DNA from: Mesobacillus subterraneus
GTDB lineage: Bacteria > Bacillota > Bacilli > Bacillales > Cytobacillaceae
Direction of reading: 5' to 3'
NCBI RefSeq assembly: GCF_003937825.1
Contig: NZ_RSFW01000017.1
Coordinates: 1-64,000, forward strand
DNA: 64,000 bases
Shown here: one piece after another, positions 43,189 to 51,666 of the stretch
Numbering within the stretch: position 1 is the stretch's first letter
How the letters are laid out: every line of letters begins with the position of its first letter
Made by a program: the position numbers and the translations under genes
Notes under the pieces: generated by a model
What the model was told of the DNA's origin: nothing
Database searches by the model: none
What the model saw: the letters and a program-made list of their open reading frames with translations, nothing else

Positions 43189-43256
43189 GTATACTTTTTA
43201 GCACTATGTAAAATAAAAGTGCGTACTTCCACTAAAATGTTATAGGTTGTATACTT
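43189..43256. promoter_or_regulatory. Repeated GTATACTT motifs in the hxlR-hxlA intergenic region
   Basis: GTATACTT occurs at 43189-43196 and 43249-43256, exactly 60 bases apart, with a related GCGTACTT at 43221-43228. B. subtilis HxlR binds two direct repeats upstream of hxlA, so these are candidate sites. Confidence 0.4.
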
Positions 43257-43402
43257 GCAATTGTTCAGCGATTGGGAACGATTCCGACTGCTGGCACAGA
43301 TAATACTCCAAAAGGATAATATTCCTGAAGAGGATTTATTTAATTTTGGAGACAGTATAACTGTACAAAAAATCCGAATAAAATTAATAGGAGTGAACAT
43401 AT

Positions 43403-44035
43403 ATGGAATTACAATTAGCTTTAGATTTAGTCAATATTCCAGAAGCAATTGAGCTTGTTAAAGAAGTGGGGGAACATATTGATATCGTTGAAATCGGTAC
43501 CCCAGTCGTAATCAACGAGGGTCTCCATGCAGTAAAGGCAGTAAAAGAAGCATTCCCTAATTTAAAAGTTTTAGCAGACCTGAAAATCATGGACGCTGCT
43601 GGTTATGAAGTAATGAAAGCCTCTGAAGCAGGTGCTGATATTATTACGATTCTAGGCACAGCCGAAGATATGTCTATTCAAGGTGCTGTAGAAGAAGCGA
43701 AAAAACAAGGCAAAAAAATCCTTGTTGACATGATCGCTGTAAAAGATCTGGCTGCTCGCGCTAAAGAAGTCGATGCAATGGGTGTAGACTATATTTGTGT
43801 CCACACCGGCTACGACCTTCAAGCAATAGGAAAAAACTCTTTTGAAGATCTGCAAACGATTAAAAGTGTTGTAAAAAATTCAAAAACTGCAATCGCAGGC
43901 GGCATTAAATTAGAAACACTTCCAGAAGCTATTAAAGTAAATCCAGACCTTGTCATTGTTGGCGGCGGTATTACAGGTCAAGTTGATAAAAAAGTTGCAG
44001 CCGCAACAATGCAAGAAATGATTAAAAAAGGGTAA
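43403..44035 (+). CDS. hxlA: 3-hexulose-6-phosphate synthase
   Basis: 210 residues, an orotidine-phosphate-decarboxylase-fold enzyme: MELQLALDLVNIPEAIELVKEV, IEIGTPVV-type strand (VEIGTPVVINEG), LADLKIMDAAGYEVMKA, VDMIAVKD, DYICVHTGYDLQA, AGGIKLETLPEA and VIVGGGITG. It condenses formaldehyde with ribulose-5-phosphate to hexulose-6-phosphate, the first step of the ribulose monophosphate pathway used here for formaldehyde detoxification. It starts behind AATAGGAGTG and is followed 8 bases later by hxlB. Confidence 0.96.
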   Translation: MELQLALDLVNIPEAIELVKEVGEHIDIVEIGTPVVINEGLHAVKAVKEAFPNLKVLADLKIMDAAGYEVMKASEAGADIITILGTAEDMSIQGAVEEAKKQGKKILVDMIAVKDLAARAKEVDAMGVDYICVHTGYDLQAIGKNSFEDLQTIKSVVKNSKTAIAGGIKLETLPEAIKVNPDLVIVGGGITGQVDKKVAAATMQEMIKKG

Positions 44036-44043
44036 GGTCAAGC

Positions 44044-44601
44044 ATGCATACGTCGCAATATTTAGCTAAGATCTTAAAAGAGTTAATCAGAACAACTGAC
44101 CACATTCCGGATGAAGAAGCTGAGAAATTGGTTAATGGCATTCTTGAAGCAAAAAAAGTGTTTGTAGCTGGCGCAGGTAGATCTGGATTTATGGCCAAGT
44201 CATTTGCGATGCGAATGATGCATATGGGCATAGATGCTTATGTACCAGGTGAAACGGTGACCCCTAACTTTGAAAAAGATGACATCTTGATCATCACTTC
44301 AGGTTCAGGAGAAACGAAAAGCCTTGTTTCCATGTCAGAGAAAGCAAAAAGTATAGGTGGAACGATTGCCGCCGTAACGATTTTTCCCGAATCTACAATC
44401 GGAAAAATAGCGGATATAAAGATTAAGTTACCTGGTTCACCTAAGGATCAATCGGAAGGTGATTATAATACCATTCAGCCTATGGGCTCATTATTCGAGC
44501 AAACTCTTTTACTATTCTGCGATGCTGTCATTCTGAGGTTCATGGAGAAAAAGGGCTTGGATACGACTAAGATGTATGGCAAACACGCCAATTTAGAATA
44601 A
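44044..44601 (+). CDS. hxlB: 6-phospho-3-hexuloisomerase
   Basis: 185 residues, a SIS-domain isomerase: [89 protein letters not shown]. It converts hexulose-6-phosphate to fructose-6-phosphate, completing formaldehyde fixation started by HxlA. The RBS (AAAGGGTAAGG) overlaps the end of hxlA, so the two are coupled. Confidence 0.96.
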   Translation: MHTSQYLAKILKELIRTTDHIPDEEAEKLVNGILEAKKVFVAGAGRSGFMAKSFAMRMMHMGIDAYVPGETVTPNFEKDDILIITSGSGETKSLVSMSEKAKSIGGTIAAVTIFPESTIGKIADIKIKLPGSPKDQSEGDYNTIQPMGSLFEQTLLLFCDAVILRFMEKKGLDTTKMYGKHANLE

Positions 44602-44617
44602 AACGTTGATTGTCTAT

Positions 44618-44660
44618 GAAAGACCGCAAACTATCAATGCAAGATTGCGGTCTTTCTATT
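44618..44660 (+). terminator. Terminator of hxlAB
   Basis: GAAAGACCGCAA (44618-44629) and TTGCGGTCTTTC (44645-44656) form a 12-bp stem with a 15-base loop; T-rich tract follows. Confidence 0.75.
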
Positions 44661-44698
44661 TAATTTTGTGTAAAAACCTTGTTTATAGGAGTGAAAAA

Positions 44699-45415
44699 AT
44701 GAATTCATTAAATGGCAAAACTGCTTTAGTTACTGGTGCAGGCAGAGGAATTGGACGAGCTACTGCTATCGCCTTAGCAAAAGAAGGGGTTAATTTAGGA
44801 TTGCTTGGCTTGAATATGTCTAACCTTAAAAAAGTAGCGGCTGAACTAGCACAATTTGATGTGAAAGTTTCTATAGCAACAGCAGATGTTTCCAATCTGG
44901 AATCAGTTATTAATGCAGTTGAACATATTAAAGCTGATCACGGACCAATTGATATCCTCATTAACAATGCTGGAGTTGCCAAGTTTGGCGGTTTTCTTGA
45001 TTTAACTCCTGAAGAATGGGAGAAAATCATCCAGGTGAATTTAATGGGAGTTTATAATGCAACCAGAGCTGTACTTCCCGGCATGATTGAAAGAAAAACA
45101 GGTGATATTATCAATATCTCTTCCTCTGCCGGACAAAAAGGTGCTCCTGTAACAAGTGCTTACAGTGCTTCTAAATTCGCTGTTTTAGGACTAACAGAAT
45201 CACTCATGCTAGAAGTTAGGAAGCACAACATCCGTGTAACAGCTTTAACACCAAGTACGGTTGTAACAGACCTGGCAATTGATACTAACCTTGTCAGCGG
45301 TAAGGAAGATCATGTTATGCAGCCAGAAGACCTTGCTGAATTAATCGTAGCCGGCCTAAAATTAAATCCAAGGGTATTCGTTAAAACTGCCGGGCTTTGG
45401 TCAACCAATCCTTAA
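44699..45415 (+). CDS. 3-oxoacyl-ACP-reductase-like SDR
   Basis: 238 residues from ATG 44699 behind TAGGAGTG; the longer open frame from 44606 overlaps the hxlAB terminator. It is a classical [46 protein letters not shown], the catalytic serine in [10 protein letters not shown], then Y-S-A-S-K (Y and K). The sequence resembles FabG and ketoreductases of unknown substrate. It stands after the hxlAB terminator with its own ribosome binding site and may be transcribed separately. Confidence 0.88.
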   Translation: MNSLNGKTALVTGAGRGIGRATAIALAKEGVNLGLLGLNMSNLKKVAAELAQFDVKVSIATADVSNLESVINAVEHIKADHGPIDILINNAGVAKFGGFLDLTPEEWEKIIQVNLMGVYNATRAVLPGMIERKTGDIINISSSAGQKGAPVTSAYSASKFAVLGLTESLMLEVRKHNIRVTALTPSTVVTDLAIDTNLVSGKEDHVMQPEDLAELIVAGLKLNPRVFVKTAGLWSTNP

Positions 45416-45420
45416 TCTAA

Positions 45421-45456
45421 AAAGAAGCAGATCCATTTGGATTTGCCTCTTTTTTA
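45421..45456 (+). terminator. Terminator of FabG-like SDR
   Basis: AAAGAAGCAGATCC (45421-45434) pairs with GGATTTGCCTCTTT (45439-45452), one mismatch and one G-T pair, then a T-run. Confidence 0.75.
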
Positions 45457-45481
45457 TTCACACCATTAGCAGCCGCATCCG

Positions 45482-45748
45482 TCATTGATGGTACATGGAC
45501 ATTACTCTCTCCAAATCACAAATCAACTCATTAATTTCATTTTGTGTCAGGTGTAAAGGCATTTGATCGTAAAGGGTAATTATTTGCCCATCAATTTCAT
45601 GCTGATGTTTTTTTAAATAATGATAAATATTGTTTAACTGGTTTTCTTTAAGAACAGATTCTGTATTTAAATTTTTTACTTTCTGTAAGGAAAATTCATT
45701 CATGGAGGAATCAAATTCACCTGCAATAATTGTACCTTGCATAAACAT
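45482..45748 (-). CDS. Hypothetical protein, 88 residues
   Basis: ATG 45748 follows GAGGAGTG by 6 bases; an extension to 45769 has no box. The product begins MFMQGTIIAGEFDSSMNEFS and has a helical C-terminus (NIYHYLKKHQHEIDGQIITLYDQM, then EINELICDLERVMS). It has no domain I recognise. The composition and length are not those of Spo0E-type phosphatases, which need the S-Q-E-L-D motif. Good ribosome binding site supports expression. Confidence 0.55.
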   Translation of the reverse strand: MFMQGTIIAGEFDSSMNEFSLQKVKNLNTESVLKENQLNNIYHYLKKHQHEIDGQIITLYDQMPLHLTQNEINELICDLERVMSMYHQ

Positions 45749-45769
45749 GGTATCACTCCTCAAAATCAA

Positions 45770-46435
45770 TATTTGTTAGTTTCTCCTACAAATAAATACT
45801 AGATGCAAAATGTTAATAAAAGATAGAAGGAGCGATATATAATTCACTCCCTCAAACCTTTTATCAGTATTAAAAAATTGATTTGCTCACTTTACAGTGT
45901 TAGAACCCCCTCGGCTTGCGGACATTCCCTCATGAAGAATATAGGACCGAAGAATATATGCATCTACTTTCTTTTTGAATTTTTTTACTATATCAACGCA
46001 ATCGTTATAAAATAAACCAAAACTTAACATCAGTCTTGCCTCTGTGAGTTTGGATTATGATTGGAGTCTTATTGCTCTCTGGATTAAATACAAATCCTCA
46101 GTCCCCAGCCAAATATGATATTTCTCTAAAAATGTTGCTTCATAAATGAGTGATCTAATCAAGCTTTTTCACTGCCTTCTTCACTTTAACGCTGTAAAAT
46201 TGATGCTTTCTTTATCTAACGTTAAATGCCATTCAAATTTACTTAAAACCCACTCTACCGGACCTGATGGAAGAAATGTAATTACTATGTTAAATGAACT
46301 TAAAAGAATAATTGGAATAACCCAGACCAATTCATTTAAATCCTACCCATATGTTCTATATTTTCATGCTGCTTTTCCGGGACATTTATATAGAGGAATA
46401 ACCATCTGGAAAAATGCATAATTAAACTTCTGAAA
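45770..46435. other. Gene-poor region downstream of the kinase
   Basis: About 700 bases without a convincing gene. One 91-codon plus-strand frame (46146-46421) has no ribosome binding site and an unlikely composition. The rest is AT-rich with stops in all frames. It looks like decayed sequence. Confidence 0.4.
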
Positions 46436-46465
46436 TAAAAAAGAATGCCTTATGATTGGCATTCT
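46436..46465 (-). terminator. Terminator of PAS kinase gene
   Basis: AGAATGCC (46442-46449) and GGCATTCT (46458-46465), 8-bp stem; the minus-strand continuation is T-rich. Confidence 0.75.
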
Positions 46466-46497
46466 ACTTTCTCGAGTCTTTGATTAATGAATTTCAC

Positions 46498-48057
46498 TTA
46501 TTCATTCTCAGTTATATTGGAACTATAAGTTTTTTCTTTATTCATTTGAGTTTTGAATGTTATTTTAAAAGTTGTCCCAGTATTCGATTTGCTTTTAACT
46601 TCAACGCTCCCATTATGGTTCTGAATAATTTTATAGCTCACCATAAGCCCTAATCCATTTCCATCTTGCTTTGTCGTAAAAAAAGGCTCTCCCAGTTTTT
46701 TTACCTGATCGGATTCCATCCCCATACCGTTATCCTTTATTGTAATAGATATATTTTGGTCTGTCCTTTCGATCATAATGTCTATTTTGCCACCAGTAGG
46801 CATTGCCTCAATGGAATTTTTAATTATATTTAAAAATACTTGTTTCAATTGATTTTTTTCCCCATAAATCACTACATCTTCTGCTGGGAAATGGTATTTA
46901 ATTTTTACATTTTTCATGATTGCTTCAGGCTCGATAAATTTAACAACACTGGTTAAAATACTTTTTATATTACATTCACTGAAGTAAATCTGGTGAGGTT
47001 TTGCAAAGACCATGAATTCACTGACAATAAAATTGATACGATCAATTTCATCAAGGATCGTGCTTGCATAATTTGGCTCAATCTCATTAGCAGACAGAAG
47101 CTGTACAAATCCACGAATGGTTGTTAACGGATTCCGTATTTCGTGGGCGAAGCCAGCTGCCAATTGTCCAATCATTGCAAGTTTCTCTGTTTTACGCAAT
47201 GTTTCTTCAGTTTTTCTTTTTTCAGTTATGTCATATTGAATTGAAATATGTTTATAACGCTCTCCATTTGAATCTACAAACGGAACGATGGTTGTATCTA
47301 ACCAATATTGTGTCCCATCCTTCGCTTGATTAAGAATATCCCCTTTCCAAACCTCTCCCCCTTGTATCGTCTCCCATATTTCATGAAAAAATGAAGGAGG
47401 ATGAAAGTTAGAAGAGTATACTTCATGTTTTTTCCCGAGCAATTCATCCCTGGTATACTTATATAAATCGCAAAAATTATCATTTGCATATAAAATTTTA
47501 TCTTCACGATCCGTAATAGCAAAAATGGTTGCTTCATTTAAGACTCTCTCTAAATCCGCCAGCTCTCTTAGTGTCATTTTTAAATCCTCTTTAGACTCAT
47601 CTAAAGCAAGCTTAATGAATAACAATTCCTCATTGTAGATATTCAAAAGTGTTTTGGAAATAAGCTGGTAGGAGTATTCTATTATTTTAAGCACTTCAAA
47701 AAAGCTGCTTATAGAAATCCTATTTTGTAGCAATTCTTGTTCAAGCAAATCCATAATTGAGCAACGAGTCAGATAAACAAAATTGATTGATTGATCCAGG
47801 GAGGCTTTAGATTTGATTAATTTCAGGCCAAAGGCTTCTACAAAGGCAATTAAGTTATTTTTGTGTCTTTCATTCGGATTAATTAAAAACTGCCCTAAAT
47901 GAATAAATAAGTTTTTTTCTGAAATCCCAGAAAAATCTTTTTTGGTAAATATAGGGTTATTAAAATTTTCTTCACCTAATGGCGTTTTGATTTTTTTAAA
48001 AATATCTTCACTGAGTTCTTTAAACTTCCTGCCAATATACTCAATTTCTTTGTTCAT
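46498..48057 (-). CDS. Sensor histidine kinase with RsbR-like N-domain and PAS domain
   Basis: 519 residues from ATG 48057 (GAGGT box 7 bases upstream). Residues 1-165 are helical, with SLDQSINFVYLTRCSIMDLLEQEL closely echoing SLNQSVEHFNLIRSVLWEEL of the RsbR paralogue at 11015. A PAS domain follows (about 175-285: IFAITDREDKILYANDNFCDLYKYTRDELLGKKH, with the PAC part DGTQYWLDTTIVPF). HisKA carries H305 in AAGFAHEIRNPLTTIRGF, and HATPase has NIIKNSIEA, DNGMGM, FFTTK and GNGLGLMVSYKII. No membrane helices. It is KinA-like in its kinase half and may feed the sporulation phosphorelay. Confidence 0.88.
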   Translation of the reverse strand: MNKEIEYIGRKFKELSEDIFKKIKTPLGEENFNNPIFTKKDFSGISEKNLFIHLGQFLINPNERHKNNLIAFVEAFGLKLIKSKASLDQSINFVYLTRCSIMDLLEQELLQNRISISSFFEVLKIIEYSYQLISKTLLNIYNEELLFIKLALDESKEDLKMTLRELADLERVLNEATIFAITDREDKILYANDNFCDLYKYTRDELLGKKHEVYSSNFHPPSFFHEIWETIQGGEVWKGDILNQAKDGTQYWLDTTIVPFVDSNGERYKHISIQYDITEKRKTEETLRKTEKLAMIGQLAAGFAHEIRNPLTTIRGFVQLLSANEIEPNYASTILDEIDRINFIVSEFMVFAKPHQIYFSECNIKSILTSVVKFIEPEAIMKNVKIKYHFPAEDVVIYGEKNQLKQVFLNIIKNSIEAMPTGGKIDIMIERTDQNISITIKDNGMGMESDQVKKLGEPFFTTKQDGNGLGLMVSYKIIQNHNGSVEVKSKSNTGTTFKITFKTQMNKEKTYSSNITENE

Positions 48058-48447
48058 CTTATACCTCACTAAAAAATTTTTTTACTAATAAATAGATAGA
48101 TCTATTCAAAGTACCTTTTAGCTAAACAAAATTACCATTTAGTAGAGTAAGAAACTGATTTCTTTTTAATTGCCAGGATAACCATTTTATTGATTTTGTT
48201 CTTAATTCCTTTAATTGTAAAATAACCATTTCTATTAAACCATTCTTCTATTTATGTTTCAGCTTAAAGTGCCACAATGTCCATCCTTCAGTAAAAACGC
48301 TATGCTTCTTTCAATTATTTCTTCAACAATAATGCGCACTAATCCTCCTTGGATAAATGCACACTAAAGTATAAGGGGAATTTTTCTATAATTGCTTCAA
48401 TCAAAGATTTATTACAGAATTCTACCACGTTTGATTAATATTGTATC
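48058..48447. other. Gene-free stretch upstream of PAS kinase
   Basis: AT-rich, with one short minus-strand frame near 48265-48345 (AAGGAGG then GTG, 26 codons, containing EEIIERSIAFLLKDGH). It is too short to call a gene. Nothing else is visible. Confidence 0.35.
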
Positions 48448-48690
48448 TTATAGATAATATCTAACTTTTAGTGAGGCTCCACGGCCTTTAGATGGCTTTT
48501 TGAGTATATCATCACCTTAATGTTTTTCTATTGAATCCTACATAGCGTCACAGTATGAAGCCATCCTTTGAGCCATGGTAATTGACTAATTTTCTATGTG
48601 TAACTCAGAAGATAGAATTTCATGTACTCCAGTCTGTATGTTTGAGATTTTTTTGATTCCTTGATAGCTTGAATTAGTAGGGATTGGCAT
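48448..48690 (-). pseudogene. Small gene interrupted by three in-frame stops
   Basis: From ATG 48690 (GGAAGGTG box) a single frame of 81 codons reads MPIPTNSSYQGIKKISNIQT and on to ELHIEN, TAG, SITMAQRMASYCDAM, TAG, DSIEKH, TAA, GDDILKKPSKGRGASLKVRYYL and TAA. The frame never shifts and the segments look like coherent protein, so this is best read as a gene inactivated by point mutations. The family is not recognised. Confidence 0.5.
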
Positions 48691-49610
48691 AACTTACACC
48701 TTCCTTTATAATGTATTATTTTTCCTTATTCGATAAATGCGCTTATGATTCCTCTTTAATCCTTCTAATTCTACTCTAAAAACAGATTTAATATAAAAAG
48801 CCAGTTAAGCGTCTAGGATTTAACGACACGCAAAAAATGATCAGCCTGGTTCTTAGGATATTGACCTCGAAGATCGGCAATCATAATCCTGAGACATAGT
48901 AATTCGACCTCTAGAACGGATTATTTTCTCAAAGGGCAAGGTTGCCTGCAGAGACCTTGCCCACTCCGCTTTAAGCAATATTACCACTTGTTGCATCCAT
49001 AAATGATCATCACTTTTTTAAGGTTTTTATGATAAATGAAGTGATAGTGAGACATCAGCTTACTATCATTTCATTTTTGTGTATATTTAAAACTCCTTAA
49101 TATTAAAAAAGATCCTAATTTATCTAGATGTTTATACATAGGGCTAAAGCTCTTGGTTTCGTAAAGTCCTGATGCGAATTCAAAGCTTATTCTTTGATTT
49201 TTTTGTATTGGCACCCAATGTTAAACGGTCTTCTATCTGTAACAATTTATCCATTGGCTGTATGTTGGAGGCCTTAATATAGGCAAAACTTTACTAGCAT
49301 TTTATACGTGAGTTAATGCAGTACAAAAAATTGATTTGAAATAAAACAAGGGAGTCGATAAAAAATACGACTCCGCTACTTAATTAATTATTATTAGATT
49401 TATTTTCATAAGACTAAAACATAGCAAGTTTACCACTTTACGCGGTTTTGGTATTTCTGAAATAACTATAATTTAAAGCGCTAAAAGCACTTGCAAGTGG
49501 AAAACCCAAAGTCTGAGAAAAACATATTTCTGCACATAACTCGGTTTTTTTTAGCCAATTTAATATAGGTACCTTCGCACAATAGTCGAACTATGTCGTC
49601 TGTATTTAGG
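48691..49610. other. Long gene-free stretch at the right edge of the accessory block
   Basis: About 900 bases without a supported gene. A 9-bp hairpin GGGCAAGGT (48934-48942)/ACCTTGCCC (48954-48962) without T-run is present. On the minus strand a short frame reads MIADLRGQYPKNQADHFLRV before a stop, a possible relic. The ORF at 49481-49696 (minus) overlaps repeat copy 3 and lacks a ribosome binding site. Confidence 0.4.
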
Positions 49611-49623
49611 TTATGTAAACTAA
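49611..49623 (+). repeat. 13-bp direct repeat, copy 3
   Basis: TTATGTAAACTAA, same strand as copies 1 and 2, 60 bases before the end of the flavin reductase gene where ordinary chromosomal genes resume. Confidence 0.8.
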
Positions 49624-49682
49624 GGAAAATGATTTTTACATACCAGAACCTGCCCCTCTTTTTAACTCCGTTTAAACCTTCG

Positions 49683-50246
49683 TCAATGCTCTTCAATCTT
49701 CAATGAGATAATTTTACTGTCCTTATCCACTTTTGTATACAATGAACGGCCTATATACAGCGGGATCGCCAGTTCTTCGAAGTTTGGAAGTCCGTTTTCG
49801 AGAAACTTATCATGATCCCTGTAAAACAGAATAATCTTTGCGGCGAACCAATCATGATCTCCGTATGTATTTATATCAATTGTCTCACATTCATACGCTA
49901 CATATGCATCCTTTAAAATCGGTGAATTTGTAGCTGAACCTTTTATAAAACCAATATCTGCACTCTGATATTTATCTACATTGGCTCCTGAATAAACACC
50001 AGCTTGCTGAATCCATTCAGCCTTTTCGAATGGAACAAAATTGACAGCAAAGCTGCCTGCATCCTTCATTAACTGATATGTATGGCGTTCACGGCCGATG
50101 GCTACTCCGTAGATGGGCGGCTCATAGGAAATGTACGTGTGCCATCCGGCAGCCATGATATTAATCTGATCCTGATGGGAGACCGTTATTAACGCCACCA
50201 TCCCAGGGTAACTGTGCATTACAGTTTTATTCGTTGCCTCAATCAC
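49683..50246 (-). CDS. Flavin reductase-like FMN-binding protein
   Basis: 187 residues from GTG 50246, which follows AAAGGAGA with 8-base spacing; the ATG at 50282 lacks a box. The fold is the flavin reductase-like split barrel: MHSYPGMVALITVSHQDQINIMAAGWHTYISYEPPIYGVAIGRERHTYQLMKDAGSFAVNFVP. Members bind FMN and reduce flavin or transfer hydride with NAD(P)H. Later segments (SPILKDAYVAYECETI, LYIGRSLYTKVD) complete the barrel. No partner oxygenase is adjacent, so the substrate is unknown. Confidence 0.83.
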   Translation of the reverse strand: MIEATNKTVMHSYPGMVALITVSHQDQINIMAAGWHTYISYEPPIYGVAIGRERHTYQLMKDAGSFAVNFVPFEKAEWIQQAGVYSGANVDKYQSADIGFIKGSATNSPILKDAYVAYECETIDINTYGDHDWFAAKIILFYRDHDKFLENGLPNFEELAIPLYIGRSLYTKVDKDSKIISLKIEEH

Positions 50247-50410
50247 GGTTAATCTCTCCTTTTGTAATAGTTTTGATTCCATTGTATCCTATCCTGCAGG
50301 TATGTCTATTTTATTGTTTTTGAATTTTTTAACAATTTCGTATTGCGAAATAATCTGAATGTCATTAAAATGAATTCATACAACTCAATGAGTAATCACT
50401 AGGAGAACAT

Positions 50411-51628
50411 ATGAATCGTAAAATTTTTCTTTATGTAAAAGCATTTTCCGACCTTGGCACTTTCATGGACTTGATCGCCATCAACGTGCTGATGTATATT
50501 GCCACCGGCAGTACGGCGTGGCTTGCTGCCACAATGGCTTTCCGTACTCTGGGCGGTGTGTTATCAAGCCTTTTTTCAGGCGTACTTGCTGACCGTTTTG
50601 ACCGGCGCAAAATTATGATTTGGACAGATATTTTCCGGGCGATAATCATATTGAGCCTGATCCCCTTCCCTAGCCCAATAATGATCCTGATTGTGTGCTT
50701 CCTGATCGGACTTACCAGCAGCTTCTTTGCTGTCAGCTACAGTGCTGAAATTCCGCAAATCTTCGGGCAGGATAAAGTCCTGGAAACAAACGCTTTAATT
50801 TCAAGGCTGACATCCATCAGTCTGGTGTTTGGTTTTATCGGTGCTGGCGTAATTACGGACTTTCTCGGGTATCAAGTAACCTTAATGATCGACGCAGCCA
50901 CCTATCTCATCTCTGCTCTAGTCCTTCTAAAAATGAAATGGCAAACCTCTGTACCCGCAACAAAAGCCGTATCAAATGGCTTGAAAGACAAAGTTCTGGA
51001 GATTGGCAAGGATTTAAAAGAAGTCCATTCTTTTATCCTTTCAGTCCCTAAGCTGCTAAATGTAAATATTGTCTTCCTTGTTGGTGCATTTGCAGGTGCT
51101 TCGCATAATCTTGGGATACCTTTATTGGCAGAATCAATCAATCCTGATAAACAAAGCTTATATTATGGTTTCATTTGGGGAATATGGGGGATTGGCGCTG
51201 TACTCGCAACAACCATCCTTCCAAAAATGAAAAATTTACAGGGACCAGGTCTTTACCGTACCTATTTCCTATCAGCAATGCTGATGTCAGCCGGTTTTAT
51301 AACCTTTTTGTCGAATACCAGTGTCTATATTGTATTGGCGTTCGCATTCCTTACTGGCATATTTGACGCATGTTTCACCACATTGCATGCTACGATCCTC
51401 CAAAAGACAGATAATCACATCAGAGGCAGGATATTTGGTGTGGGTATGCTGTTGAAATCACTGGGCTTTGCTCTGGGTTTCGTTGTCGCCCCCATCCTGC
51501 TTGAAGCCTTTTCGCTGCCTAAAATGGTTTGGATCTTCCACGGCACCTTAATTGCCACAAGTATATTGGTAATGTTCTATTCAAGCATGGGCAGAAAAAA
51601 AATAAAAGAAATAAATCAAAGTATCTGA
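50411..51628 (+). CDS. MFS transporter
   Basis: 405 residues with about 12 membrane helices. The loop between helices 2 and 3 is SGVLADRFDRRKIMIWTDIFRAIII, the standard MFS motif G-x-L-[AS]-D-R-x-x-R-[RK]. The family branch resembles MFS_3 enterobactin/multidrug-type exporters of Firmicutes. Helix 7-8 loop contains NLGIPLLAESINPDKQSLYYGFIWG. Substrate cannot be assigned. TAGGAGA lies upstream of the ATG. Confidence 0.87.
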   Translation: MNRKIFLYVKAFSDLGTFMDLIAINVLMYIATGSTAWLAATMAFRTLGGVLSSLFSGVLADRFDRRKIMIWTDIFRAIIILSLIPFPSPIMILIVCFLIGLTSSFFAVSYSAEIPQIFGQDKVLETNALISRLTSISLVFGFIGAGVITDFLGYQVTLMIDAATYLISALVLLKMKWQTSVPATKAVSNGLKDKVLEIGKDLKEVHSFILSVPKLLNVNIVFLVGAFAGASHNLGIPLLAESINPDKQSLYYGFIWGIWGIGAVLATTILPKMKNLQGPGLYRTYFLSAMLMSAGFITFLSNTSVYIVLAFAFLTGIFDACFTTLHATILQKTDNHIRGRIFGVGMLLKSLGFALGFVVAPILLEAFSLPKMVWIFHGTLIATSILVMFYSSMGRKKIKEINQSI

Positions 51629-51634
51629 TATCAT

Positions 51635-51663
51635 AAAAAACTCCCAAATGCAGGGAGTTTTTT
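51635..51663. terminator. Bidirectional terminator
   Basis: AAAAAACTCCC (51635-51645) and GGGAGTTTTTT (51653-51663) between the convergent MFS and nucleoside hydrolase genes. Confidence 0.9.
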
Positions 51664-51666
51664 GGT

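Noticed and set aside
43255-43452. 65-codon ORF across the hxlR-hxlA promoter region and hxlA start
   Set aside because: No ribosome binding site, overlaps hxlA out of frame, and covers the expected regulatory region.
46146-46421. 91-codon ORF in the gap downstream of the PAS kinase
   Set aside because: No ribosome binding site and no recognisable protein pattern.
49481-49696. 71-codon ORF after the flavin reductase gene
   Set aside because: No ribosome binding site; its start lies within the end of the flavin reductase gene and it runs through the repeat copy.
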